Below, piece after piece: positions 6,500 to 13,161 of a DNA stretch of 27,121 nt (position 1 is its first letter; each line of letters starts with the position of its first letter). The translations under genes were made by a program, and so were the position numbers. The notes below the pieces were generated by a model. The model was not told the DNA's origin. It worked only from the letters and a program-made list of their open reading frames with translations, and made no database searches. This DNA comes from Bordetella parapertussis (GTDB lineage: Bacteria; Pseudomonadota; Gammaproteobacteria; Burkholderiales; Burkholderiaceae_C): NCBI GenBank assembly GCA_945882755.1, contig CAMCWS010000017.1, positions 1 to 27,121 on the forward strand, given 5' to 3'.

Positions 6500-8037
6500 T
6501 CGCGAAGCAGGTTCTTTTGCACCTTACCCATGGCATTGCGCGGCAACTCGCTCAGCACCACACACTGCTTGGGCACCTTGAAGTTGGCCAGTTGCGACTT
6601 CAAGGCCTGCAACAAAACGGCAGGGTCCAAGGTGACCCCAGCCTTCGCCAACACAAAGGCGCAACCCACCTCGCCAAAGTCGGGGTGCGGCACGCCGACC
6701 ACCGCACTCTCCAACACACCAGGCAGATTGTTCAAGGCGTCTTCAATTTCCACCGGGTACACATTCAAGCCGCCGCTGATGATCAGGTCTTTGCTGCGAC
6801 CCACGATGCGCACATACCCCTCGGCATCACGGGTGCCCATGTCGCCGGTGATAAAAAAGCCGTCCGCGGTGAACTCTTGCGCGGTTTTCTCGGGCATGCG
6901 CCAGTAGCCAGCAAACACATTCGCCCCCTTCACCTGGATGCTGCCCACCTCACCCAGCGCCACCTCTTGGTGCTGGGCGTTGGCAATGCGCACTGTGACC
7001 CCAGGCAGCGGGAAGCCCACGCTGCCGCCTACGCGGTTGGCCGGAGTTTGCTTCGTCGCTTCGCTCCTCGCAATGACGGGATCATCGGCGCGGTAGGGGT
7101 TGGAGGTGAGCATCAAGGTTTCGCTCATGCCGTAACGCTCCAGCACTGTGTGGCCGGTGCGTTGCTGCCATTGGGTGAAGGTGTCGACCAGCATGGGCGC
7201 AGAGCCCGAGATGAACAAACGCATACCCGCACAGGCTTGGGCGTTCAAGCCAGGCTGTGCCAGCAAGCGGGTGTAGAAGGTAGGCACACCCATGAACACC
7301 GTGGCGCGGGGCAAATCGGCCAACACCTTTTGCGGCTCGAACTTACCGTGCCACAGCATGGCGCAACCGCTGTAGAGCGCCGCATGGATGGCGACAAACA
7401 GCCCGTGGACATGGAAGATCGGCAAGGCGTGTAGCAGCACATCGCTGGCGGCAAAGCCCCAGTAGTGGTGCAAGCACTCGGCACTGCTGTGCAAATTGGC
7501 GTGGCTGAGCATGGCGCCTTTGCTGCGCCCCGTCGTGCCACTGGTGTACAAAATCGCCGCTAAATCGTCGGGGCGTCGCATGACAGGCATGTGCTGGTCG
7601 CTATGGTGGGCAGCGCGTTGCAACAAGCTGCCCTCCCGCTGGTCGTCCAAGGTCATCACATAGCGGCTGCCCTTTTGAAACGCCAGCTTGCTGACCCAAC
7701 CGAAGTTAGCGGGGGTACACACCACCACCGCAGGTTCGGCGTCACCGATGAAATACTCCAGCTCAGCGCTTTGGTAAGCGGGGTTGAGCGGCAAAAACAC
7801 ATGCCCTGCCCTGAGTGTGGCGAGGTACAGCATCAGCGCCTCCACCGATTTGTCTACCTGCACCGCAATTCGCGACCCTTCAGGCATCTGCAGACTGTCC
7901 AGCCAATTGGCGAGCATGGCGCTGGCCCGCTCTAAGTCACGCCAGCTGTAGGGCAGGCCTTGGTCGGTTTCTATGGCGAGGGTGTCGAGGTCTTGGGGAA
8001 AGCCTTGGCGCAAGGCGAGGTAGAGATTGGCGTTCAT
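6484..8037 (-). CDS. matB: MatB-like malonyl-CoA synthetase (AMP-forming acyl-CoA ligase) with repeat-derived insert
   Basis: ATP-dependent ligase of the ANL superfamily (517 aa); MatB enzymes make malonyl-CoA from malonate. The P-loop-like motif YTSGTTGRSKG is at 164-174, the adenylate-site motif ERYGMSETLMLTSNPY at 300-315, then NVFAGYWRMPEKTAQEF, DGFFITGDMG, and the catalytic lysine K505 in PRNAMGKVQK. TSNPY and the downstream GSVGFPLPGV match MatB closely. Between them lie about 18 extra residues (about 318-335) including VIARSEATKQ, which are encoded by a palindromic repeat in frame. The last residues (MASA) and the stop codon lie in another repeat copy. Substrate choice (malonate rather than another short dicarboxylate) is inferred from family resemblance; the ligase class is certain. 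Confidence 0.85.
   Translation of the reverse strand: MNANLYLALRQGFPQDLDTLAIETDQGLPYSWRDLERASAMLANWLDSLQMPEGSRIAVQVDKSVEALMLYLATLRAGHVFLPLNPAYQSAELEYFIGDAEPAVVVCTPANFGWVSKLAFQKGSRYVMTLDDQREGSLLQRAAHHSDQHMPVMRRPDDLAAILYTSGTTGRSKGAMLSHANLHSSAECLHHYWGFAASDVLLHALPIFHVHGLFVAIHAALYSGCAMLWHGKFEPQKVLADLPRATVFMGVPTFYTRLLAQPGLNAQACAGMRLFISGSAPMLVDTFTQWQQRTGHTVLERYGMSETLMLTSNPYRADDPVIARSEATKQTPANRVGGSVGFPLPGVTVRIANAQHQEVALGEVGSIQVKGANVFAGYWRMPEKTAQEFTADGFFITGDMGTRDAEGYVRIVGRSKDLIISGGLNVYPVEIEDALNNLPGVLESAVVGVPHPDFGEVGCAFVLAKAGVTLDPAVLLQALKSQLANFKVPKQCVVLSELPRNAMGKVQKNLLREMASA
7047..7080 (-). repeat. Palindromic repeat inserted in the matB reading frame
   Basis: On the minus strand it reads CGTCATTGCGAGGAGCGAAG and then CGACGAAGCAAA, the same element found between genes elsewhere in this window. 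Here it encodes residues about 320-331 of the ligase without breaking the frame. Confidence 0.92.
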
Positions 8038-8047
8038 GGCCGCATTT

Positions 8048-8316
8048 TGTCATTGTGAGCTTTGACGTCATTGCAAGGAGCGTAGCGACGAAGCAACCCC
8101 CGTCATTGCAAGCGCCGCGAAGCAATCCACAGCCACGTGCTGCAGGGTCGGCCGTAGCTGACGTTGTGCAAGCATGGAGGCGAGGCCGAACCTGCGGCGC
8201 GGGGCTGTGGCGAGATTGCTTCGGGGCTTTGCCCCTCGCAATGACGGCTAGTTCGCAATGATGAGATTGCTTCGGCCTGCGGCCTCGCAATGACAACTAT
8301 TTTCGCAATGACGAAG
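8048..8316. repeat. Cluster of palindromic repeats between matB and lgt
   Basis: The gap between the two minus-strand genes holds a partial copy (8048-8060), full copies at 8066-8097, 8101-8127, 8214-8246 and 8265-8295, and a half copy at 8303-8313 that runs into the 3' end of lgt. Loop sequences differ (for example CCGCG, GGGGCTTTGCCCC, GGCCTGCGGCC) while the outer ATTGC/GCAAT arms are kept. No gene is supported here. Confidence 0.9.
8142..8199 (+). repeat. Long interspersed repeat, copy 1 (about 57 bp)
   Basis: Starts GCAGGGTCGGCCGTAGC and ends CGAGGCCGAACCTGCGGCG. Related copies are at 21053-21108 (inverted) and 21352-21408 (direct), 13 kb away. The ends are near-complementary (GCAGG..TCGGCC and GGCCGA..CCTGC), so each copy can fold into a long hairpin. 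It is embedded among the short palindromic repeats. Confidence 0.9.
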
Positions 8317-9112
8317 CATTGGCCCACAACACCATGGCCACACCTATGAGCACCATGGGCACACACAGCCACTGCCCCATGCTCAGGCCCATGGACAACA
8401 GCCCCAAATGCGCATCCGGCTCGCGGAAATACTCGGCGATAAAGCGCAAAGCGCCATAGCCGATCAAGAAAGCGCCAGACACCCAGCCCAGCGGCCGTGG
8501 TTTACGTGCCAGCCACCACAGCACCGCAAACAGCAGCAGGCCTTCAAGCAAAAACTGGTAAATCTGCGAAGGATGGCGCGGCAGCAAACTGCCACTTTGC
8601 GGAAACACCATGGCCCAAGGAAGGCTGGCATCGGCAGCACGCCCCCACAACTCACCATTGATGAAGTTGCCCACCCGCCCTGCGGCCAAGCCCGTGGGCA
8701 CGCAAGGCGCCACAAAGTCGGTCACTTCTAACCAATGCCGCCCACGCTTCCACGCAAGCAAGGCCATCGCAGCAATCACACCCAACATGCCGCCATGAAA
8801 ACTCATGCCGCCTTGCCATATATAGAGCACCTCCAGCGGATGCTCAGCGTAATAAGCCGGTTTGTAGAACAGGCAATAGCCAATGCGACCACCTAAAACC
8901 ACGCCAAACACGCCCCAGCTCATCAGGTCGTCCACGTCTTGCACAGACCACAAACCTTGCGCCTGCAAGCCTGCATAAGGCGGGTGGTTCAAGCGCCTTC
9001 GCGCCAGCACGATAAACAGCACAAAAGCCGCAAGGTAAGAAATACCGTACCAATGCACGGCAAGCGGGCCGATGGCCAAGGCCACGGGGTCGAATTGGGG
9101 GTGAATCAGCAT
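8297..9112 (-). CDS. lgt: Prolipoprotein diacylglyceryl transferase
   Basis: Inner-membrane enzyme (271 aa) that transfers diacylglycerol from phosphatidylglycerol to the lipobox cysteine of prolipoproteins, the first step of lipoprotein maturation. The Lgt signature [14 protein letters not shown] lies at 145-158, with [13 protein letters not shown] (H106) before it and [16 protein letters not shown] after it; several hydrophobic helices span the chain. The length is normal. The last codons (SSLRK and stop) are formed from a half palindromic repeat (8303-8313), so the native C-terminus may have been replaced. It is separated from matB by a repeat cluster and diverges from the fimbrial locus across 229 nt of AT-rich DNA. 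Confidence 0.96.
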   Translation of the reverse strand: MLIHPQFDPVALAIGPLAVHWYGISYLAAFVLFIVLARRRLNHPPYAGLQAQGLWSVQDVDDLMSWGVFGVVLGGRIGYCLFYKPAYYAEHPLEVLYIWQGGMSFHGGMLGVIAAMALLAWKRGRHWLEVTDFVAPCVPTGLAAGRVGNFINGELWGRAADASLPWAMVFPQSGSLLPRHPSQIYQFLLEGLLLFAVLWWLARKPRPLGWVSGAFLIGYGALRFIAEYFREPDAHLGLLSMGLSMGQWLCVPMVLIGVAMVLWANASSLRK

Positions 9113-9160
9113 GGTGCCTATTGTGGGGCAAGCGAAGCATGTTGCGAATTTACAAAAAAT

Positions 9161-9265
9161 GAATACCTAAATCGCACAAATACAACAAAATTAACTTTTT
9201 ATTGTTTATTTTTTAAAAAAACGACTACTTACTAGTGATTTTATTAAATTAGTTAAGTAGTATTC
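9161..9265 (+). promoter_or_regulatory. AT-rich promoter region of the first fimbrial pilin
   Basis: Holds the shared octamer TAGTATTC (9258-9265) with -10-like TAGTAT 79 nt before the ATG; the -35 position (GTGATT, 9235-9240) is weak. A perfect 8-bp inverted repeat ACTACTTA (9224-9231) and TAAGTAGT (9254-9261) brackets the -35 and overlaps the -10. The stretch 9161-9202 resembles 10077-10117 upstream of the next pilin, so the promoter was duplicated along with the gene. Confidence 0.5.
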
Positions 9266-9341
9266 GTTTTGTGGATTTTGTAGCTTTAAAAGTCACAAAT
9301 TTCATATTTCAACAGTTTTTTTAATTCAAAGGGGTTCTCAA

Positions 9342-10010
9342 ATGGCTAAAAATTTCAAATTGCAAAACATCGTCTTTTCTTCCTTCATCTTTGCAGCTTT
9401 CATGGGCATTCAATCCCAGGCCGCGGCACAGTCAGCCAATGATTCAGCCACACTGACTGTCAAAGGCAAGGTCGTCTTGTCAACCTGCAGCGTTCAGTTC
9501 AGAAACCAAGGTAGCGCCACTGCCACGGATGTTGGCGCGGCAACGCTTGAATTGGAGACCATCAAAGCCAGCCAATTTACAGGAGGCGGTGCGAGCACGC
9601 CTGTCGGTGTTGGTACAGCAAAAGCCATGATCGTCACCTTGGGAACGGCGAATGGTGACAAGAACGCCTCAGCCTGCCAGCTGGGTGGGAATGCCAAATG
9701 GGATATGACATTGAGTGCTCAAACCACTCAGGTCGCTGGTACTTCCACATTTTTGAAATCTGCAACAGGCACAAATGCGCTGGTTGGCCTGAAATCAGCG
9801 GTGGTCACAACGCCATCATCTGGGACCGTAATGCTCAACCCCAATTGGCTACCTTTGAACGGTTCGGTCAATGTAGGCACTGGTAACAGTACCTTTTCTG
9901 CTACCAACCAAAATGGAATAGCCATTGCAGCGCAGTGGGTTCATGCAGGCACCACACCAACGGCAGGTGAGTTTTCTTCGCCCGTCACACTGACAGCTGT
10001 CTACAACTGA
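9342..10010 (+). CDS. Chaperone-usher pilin subunit (paralogue A)
   Basis: Secreted fimbrial subunit of 222 aa, first gene of the locus and with its own promoter, so a candidate major pilin. A signal peptide ends near QAAAQ30. The mature N-terminus ATLTVKGKVVLSTC resembles a donor-strand segment plus strand A; the cysteine pair is C49 and C112; KWDMTLS follows. The C-terminus is TLTAVYN with the penultimate tyrosine. It is a close paralogue of the next gene: both have FRNQG right after the first cysteine, TNALVGLK or TNALVGIK, NVGTG, and TNQNGIAI or TNTNGIAI. An AAGGGG ribosome site supports the start. No individual family name is recognised beyond fimbrial protein. Confidence 0.85.
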   Translation: MAKNFKLQNIVFSSFIFAAFMGIQSQAAAQSANDSATLTVKGKVVLSTCSVQFRNQGSATATDVGAATLELETIKASQFTGGGASTPVGVGTAKAMIVTLGTANGDKNASACQLGGNAKWDMTLSAQTTQVAGTSTFLKSATGTNALVGLKSAVVTTPSSGTVMLNPNWLPLNGSVNVGTGNSTFSATNQNGIAIAAQWVHAGTTPTAGEFSSPVTLTAVYN

Positions 10011-10027
10011 TGCCTGACACATGGAAA

Positions 10028-10063
10028 GCTGCTGCTTCAGCGTGGTGTTACCGAGGCAGCAGC
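10028..10063 (+). other. Intergenic hairpin after pilin A
   Basis: Arms GCTGCTGC (10028-10035) and GCAGCAGC (10056-10063) form an 8-bp perfect stem with a 20-nt loop, 17 nt after the pilin stop. No T-run follows, so it is more like an mRNA-stabilising or partial-attenuation structure than a standard intrinsic terminator. Confidence 0.5.
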
Positions 10064-10076
10064 CACCTATGCATAT

Positions 10077-10182
10077 GAATACTTAAATACCTTAAAAACA
10101 ACAAAAATGCTTTTTTAAGTTCCCATAAATTAAAAAAGTAGCTGCCTGTTGTTGCAAATTTAAAAAGAGTAATCTAGTATTC
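10077..10182 (+). promoter_or_regulatory. Promoter region of the second fimbrial pilin
   Basis: TTGCAA (10152-10157), 17 nt, TAGTAT (10175-10180) form a good sigma-70-type promoter about 75 nt upstream of the chosen ATG, and TAGTATTC is shared with the two other pilin promoters. The stretch 10077-10117 is a diverged copy of 9161-9202. Confidence 0.55.
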
Positions 10183-10254
10183 ATTTAAGACTATTTTTAA
10201 CCATTAGGTTTAAGTTGTTGGGAACATTCAATTTTCTCTGTAATGGAAAAGGCC

Positions 10255-10935
10255 ATGCTAAAAACTATCCGCGCACATCGATCAGCCTTCGCATTTTTGG
10301 CGTTTTGTTCACTGTCTTTCTTGTCTTTGAACACATCAGCGCAATCCATAGATACCGGAGTTTTGACGGTCACAGGGTCGGTACAAATTTCAACCTGCAG
10401 GGTGAACTTTCGAAACCAAGGTCAGAGTGGGTTTTCAGCCAATCCTGTTTTGGATTTGGGCAATTTCAAAGTCAGTGATTTTGAAATACCTGGTGCCAGT
10501 ATCGGAGACCCTCGGGAAGTTACAAGAAATCCACCTAAGGTAATGGTGGTGAGCTTGTCATCCACCAACGACCAAAACCAGAGATGTACCTTAGGGGGAG
10601 ATCAACAAAAATGGGATCTGCAAATCAGCAGCGCCACCACTGGAGCGGTTGGCCAAGGTCTAGGTCGATTTTTAAGTTCACCTTCAGGAACTAACGCGCT
10701 GGTGGGCATCAAAGGAGCGGTGTTAACCAACATTAACGAAAATGAAGCGACTTTCAACAATTTTTTGGATGTCAGTTCTAGAGCTATCAACGTCGGTACC
10801 GGCACCACCAGTTTTACTGCCACAAACACAAATGGTATTGCTATTCGGGCGGCTTTTATATCCGTCAACGCGACAGTAGGACCCACCGCCGGCATTTTCA
10901 ATTCCCCCATCACCTTGACGGCCGTCTACCAATGA
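10255..10935 (+). CDS. Chaperone-usher pilin subunit (paralogue B)
   Basis: Secreted fimbrial subunit of 226 aa, tandem paralogue of the preceding gene. I prefer the ATG at 10255 to the one at 10243: GGAAAAGG lies just upstream of it, and the shorter form gives a clean signal peptide (MLKTIRAHRS start, cleavage near TSAQ30). The mature part begins TGVLTVTGSVQISTC; the cysteine pair is C48 and C111; KWDLQIS follows; the end is TLTAVYQ. FRNQG, TNALVGIKGAV, INVGTG and NTNGIAI are shared with paralogue A. It is separated from A by 244 nt containing its own promoter, so the two can be expressed independently. Whether it is a second major or an ancillary subunit cannot be told. Confidence 0.85.
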   Translation: MLKTIRAHRSAFAFLAFCSLSFLSLNTSAQSIDTGVLTVTGSVQISTCRVNFRNQGQSGFSANPVLDLGNFKVSDFEIPGASIGDPREVTRNPPKVMVVSLSSTNDQNQRCTLGGDQQKWDLQISSATTGAVGQGLGRFLSSPSGTNALVGIKGAVLTNINENEATFNNFLDVSSRAINVGTGTTSFTATNTNGIAIRAAFISVNATVGPTAGIFNSPITLTAVYQ

Positions 10936-11059
10936 ACGCCGCATTTCCAACACGCCAGCTGATGCACGCAGGCCTCACATTCCCAATAACTATAACTAAG
11001 CCGTACTTTTTGTCTGCCAACTTTCTTTCATTTCTTCACGTTTTCCAAAGAGGTATTCC

Positions 11060-11758
11060 ATGAAAAAACGTTTCAATACACAACACCGTTCCCTCGCCGC
11101 AGCCACCTTGCTGGGCTTGGGTTTTATCCATCTTCACGCCAATGCCCAAGGTGATATCGCTGAAATCTTTCTCGAGGGCAAGCTGACTGGGCCAACTTGT
11201 ACATTGATGGCCGTACCCCAAGCAGGCGGAGTAGTCACAGGAGCTGCAAACCAAAAAATAGATTTGGGTACCGGTAACTTAAATGATGCAAGCAACACTT
11301 CAGGTATTGGCAGTGCTATAGGGGCGAATTGGGATGTAGAAACCATCGTTTTTTCTTTAACCAGCGATGGCAAAGCTCCTACCGTCCCTCCCACTAACGC
11401 ATGTAATTTTTTAGCCACCGGCACAGTTGGATGGGATATTCAGCTGGCAGCGGCTGACCCTACGCTGATACTGACCGATGGTGGAAGAACCTATTTGAAA
11501 AACGCTAAACCTAGCACTGAAGGCGGCACTGATGCGGTGGTGGCCTTGAAAGGCGGAGTTGGTGAGACTGCCACTATCGCCTTGAATTTGAACTCGACTG
11601 GCACTTACCTGTCCACAGGTAGAGCAGACGGCTTGTTTTCAGCTGCCTCAGACGGAAAGATGTCCTTGTCAGCCCAACTGGTCAATAGCAAAGCCACTGG
11701 CAAACCCACCGCAGGTCAGTATTTGACACCCATCATCCTGGCCGTTCAATACAAATAA
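11060..11758 (+). CDS. Chaperone-usher pilin subunit (paralogue of the orphan pilin)
   Basis: Secreted fimbrial subunit of 232 aa with a good AAGAGG ribosome site. The signal peptide ends near HANA29. The mature chain has IFLEGKLTGPTCTLM (C47), NACNFLATG (C115), then GWDIQLA and ends ILAVQYK, so the cysteine pair and C-terminal beta strand of usher-assembled pilins are present. GGTDAVVALKGGVG and LSAQLVNSKATGKPTAGQY link it to the orphan pilin at 5485-6159 more than to its two upstream neighbours. A perfect 12-bp hairpin follows 21 nt after the stop. The 124-nt gap upstream is not AT-rich and lacks the TAGTATTC box. Confidence 0.83.
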   Translation: MKKRFNTQHRSLAAATLLGLGFIHLHANAQGDIAEIFLEGKLTGPTCTLMAVPQAGGVVTGAANQKIDLGTGNLNDASNTSGIGSAIGANWDVETIVFSLTSDGKAPTVPPTNACNFLATGTVGWDIQLAAADPTLILTDGGRTYLKNAKPSTEGGTDAVVALKGGVGETATIALNLNSTGTYLSTGRADGLFSAASDGKMSLSAQLVNSKATGKPTAGQYLTPIILAVQYK

Positions 11759-11779
11759 GCCACAGCAGCCAAACCAACC

Positions 11780-11808
11780 GAAAGTCGTTGGCTGGACCAA
11801 CGACTTTC
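11780..11808 (+). other. Perfect 12-bp intergenic hairpin
   Basis: Arms GAAAGTCGTTGG (11780-11791) and CCAACGACTTTC (11797-11808) with a 5-nt loop, located between a pilin stop and the minor-pilin start. Followed by CACCCC, not a T-run, so it is not a canonical intrinsic terminator. It may stabilise the upstream pilin message or limit read-through and translation of the downstream gene, whose start has no visible Shine-Dalgarno sequence. Confidence 0.7.
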
Positions 11809-11818
11809 ACCCCAAGCC

Positions 11819-12520
11819 ATGTCATTCACCTTGAAACACTTGTCATTGTCAGTCAGCCGTTTAGGGCATCAAGCAGCAACGCTTGCTGGTTTGGTGCTGG
11901 GTTTGCTTTTGATGACCCCCGCCCAAGCACAGTATGAAGACCTTGCCATCTCTGCCACCACCCTAGAGTTGACCGGTGGTTTCTACGAAGACCCCTGCGC
12001 CACGTTTTTGGTATCCAAGTTATTTAAAAACGCATATGTGACCAACCTGCCCACACTGAATACCAATCTTTTCCTCAGTGAAGCTTTTGGCCCCATCAGC
12101 AAAATCGACATTGAAATCAACACCTCGCTTCCAGAGGCAGGTTGCCTGCTGTCTGGACGCACCCCTGTGAAGCTGGTTTTTGACAGCGATTTGGCAGCGG
12201 TTGCACCACGCACAGGCTTGCTGCGCAACAGCGCCAACCTGCGACCCGCACAAAACGTGTTTGTGCAACTGGGCCTGATTGACACCGCAGGTGTTTTCAC
12301 TCCCTTGGACTTGAACAAACCGCAAGCACTCAACACCGCCTTGTCCAAGCCCAGCAACGCTTTGGGTGCAGCCAGCACCTTGACGCTGGGCGTGCGCTAT
12401 GTGGCGGCTCGCTCTTTTTTGGCACAAAACGCGAGACAAGCCGCAGAGGGGCAAGGTTCGCAGGATGTAAGTGCCGGTAATGTCGCGGTTTTTCTGCCCT
12501 TTTTGCTCAAGGTGAATTAA
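11819..12520 (+). CDS. Minor fimbrial subunit, pilin-like
   Basis: Secreted protein of 233 aa with a long signal sequence (about 1-38, ending TPAQAQ). The mature chain starts with alternating strands LAISATTLELTGG, has a cysteine pair C60 and C109, and ends with a typical pilin tail: LTLGVRYVAARSF, then a variable loop, then SAGNVAVFLPFLLKVN. It differs from the other pilins of the locus in the central part (no FRNQG and no WD motif), so it is likely an ancillary or tip-fibrillum subunit rather than the rod. The start codon lies 10 nt after a strong hairpin and has no obvious ribosome site, which suggests low or coupled expression. The subunit role is inferred. Confidence 0.72.
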   Translation: MSFTLKHLSLSVSRLGHQAATLAGLVLGLLLMTPAQAQYEDLAISATTLELTGGFYEDPCATFLVSKLFKNAYVTNLPTLNTNLFLSEAFGPISKIDIEINTSLPEAGCLLSGRTPVKLVFDSDLAAVAPRTGLLRNSANLRPAQNVFVQLGLIDTAGVFTPLDLNKPQALNTALSKPSNALGAASTLTLGVRYVAARSFLAQNARQAAEGQGSQDVSAGNVAVFLPFLLKVN

Positions 12521-12558
12521 GGTGAACACGCCTGTTTCATCATCAAACACACACTTTT

Positions 12559-12584
12559 CAGGCGATTTCGCTTTTTTTTGCCTG
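12559..12584 (+). terminator. Possible intrinsic terminator after the minor pilin
   Basis: A short stem GGCG-ATTT-CGC(T) at 12561-12571 runs straight into eight T residues (12572-12579). CAGGC (12559-12563) and GCCTG (12580-12584) can form an alternative outer stem. The stem is short, so termination would be partial. The rest of 12521-12782 has no gene. Confidence 0.4.
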
Positions 12585-12782
12585 CAAATTCTGAAACTGA
12601 GTTTTTTTCAAAAGCATTGAAAAGCATTTAAAAACCCCTTCAAGGAGAACCCAAAACCCCGCTTAAGTTTGATGTTTGCCCAGCGTATTTAGTGCTAAAG
12701 CAGTTTTTGCGCCACGTCCTTTGTTTCGATTCAATCCACATCACAAGAGGTGGAAAACACCGATCGAAACAAAGGATCAACC

Positions 12783-13100
12783 ATGAATCGCTTTCTAGCC
12801 CTGAATCGCTTTGCAACACCAGTGTTGTCAGTCATGTGGGCCTTGTCGGCTTCAACCGTACAAGCGCAAAACGGAATGTTGGAAATTTATGGCGTGATTA
12901 CCTCCCCAGGTTGCACGCTCAGCCAACAAACCATGGCGCAGTTAAGCCCACACAGCCGTGTCAATGGCCAAGCCTGTGGTTTGACCAGCGGAACTGCCAA
13001 CCCCATGTCAAGCTTGAACATTGCCATCGTAGACAAACAAACCCTGCCGACAAGCACGGGCACTGCTGACAAACAATTGGTGACACTCACCTACCGTTAA
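12783..13100 (+). CDS. Half-length pilin-like secreted protein
   Basis: Small exported protein of 105 aa. The ATG at 12783 is preceded by AAAGGATCAACC and yields a normal signal peptide (cleavage near TVQA28); an ATG further upstream (12750) would add residues before the signal and is rejected. The mature 77 residues begin QNGMLEIYGVITSPGCTL, like strand A of a pilin with its first cysteine (C44). A second cysteine is C65, and the chain ends KQLVTLTYR, like a pilin's last strand. The middle of a normal 150-200-residue subunit is absent. It may be a minimal subunit, a usher-plugging terminator or a degenerate pilin. It sits immediately before the chaperone gene. Confidence 0.65.
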   Translation: MNRFLALNRFATPVLSVMWALSASTVQAQNGMLEIYGVITSPGCTLSQQTMAQLSPHSRVNGQACGLTSGTANPMSSLNIAIVDKQTLPTSTGTADKQLVTLTYR

Positions 13101-13106
13101 CAGCAG

Positions 13107-13161
13107 CATCTGTTCTTTTCGGTGGGGGTCAATACCCTCAACCACCGAAAAGAACATGATG
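13107..13161 (+). promoter_or_regulatory. Long hairpin covering the chaperone start codon
   Basis: Perfect 15-bp stem: left arm 13111-13125 (TGTTCTTTTCGGTGG), right arm 13142-13156, 16-nt loop. With one bulged base the stem extends by CATC (13107-13110) pairing with GATG (13158-13161), which places both candidate ATG codons of the chaperone in the stem. No T-run follows. It should strongly restrain translation initiation unless opened by ribosomes, protein or another RNA segment. Confidence 0.75.

Noticed and set aside
6358..7434. 358-residue open frame on the plus strand starting in the tandem repeats
   Set aside because: Begins with repeat-derived peptides and then runs antisense through matB; no ribosome site or domain.
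7937..8372. Small open frames on both strands between matB and lgt
   Set aside because: They cover repeat DNA and the lgt 3' end in wrong frames; no independent coding signal.
9224..9261. fim-type invertible switch
   Set aside because: Kept only as a low-level finding: arms are 8 bp, the enclosed segment is 22 nt and no tyrosine recombinase gene is present in the window.
10243..10254. Upstream start for pilin B
   Set aside because: It would add four residues before a complete signal peptide; the purine-rich ribosome-site-like sequence precedes the ATG at 10255 instead. The choice is not fully certain.
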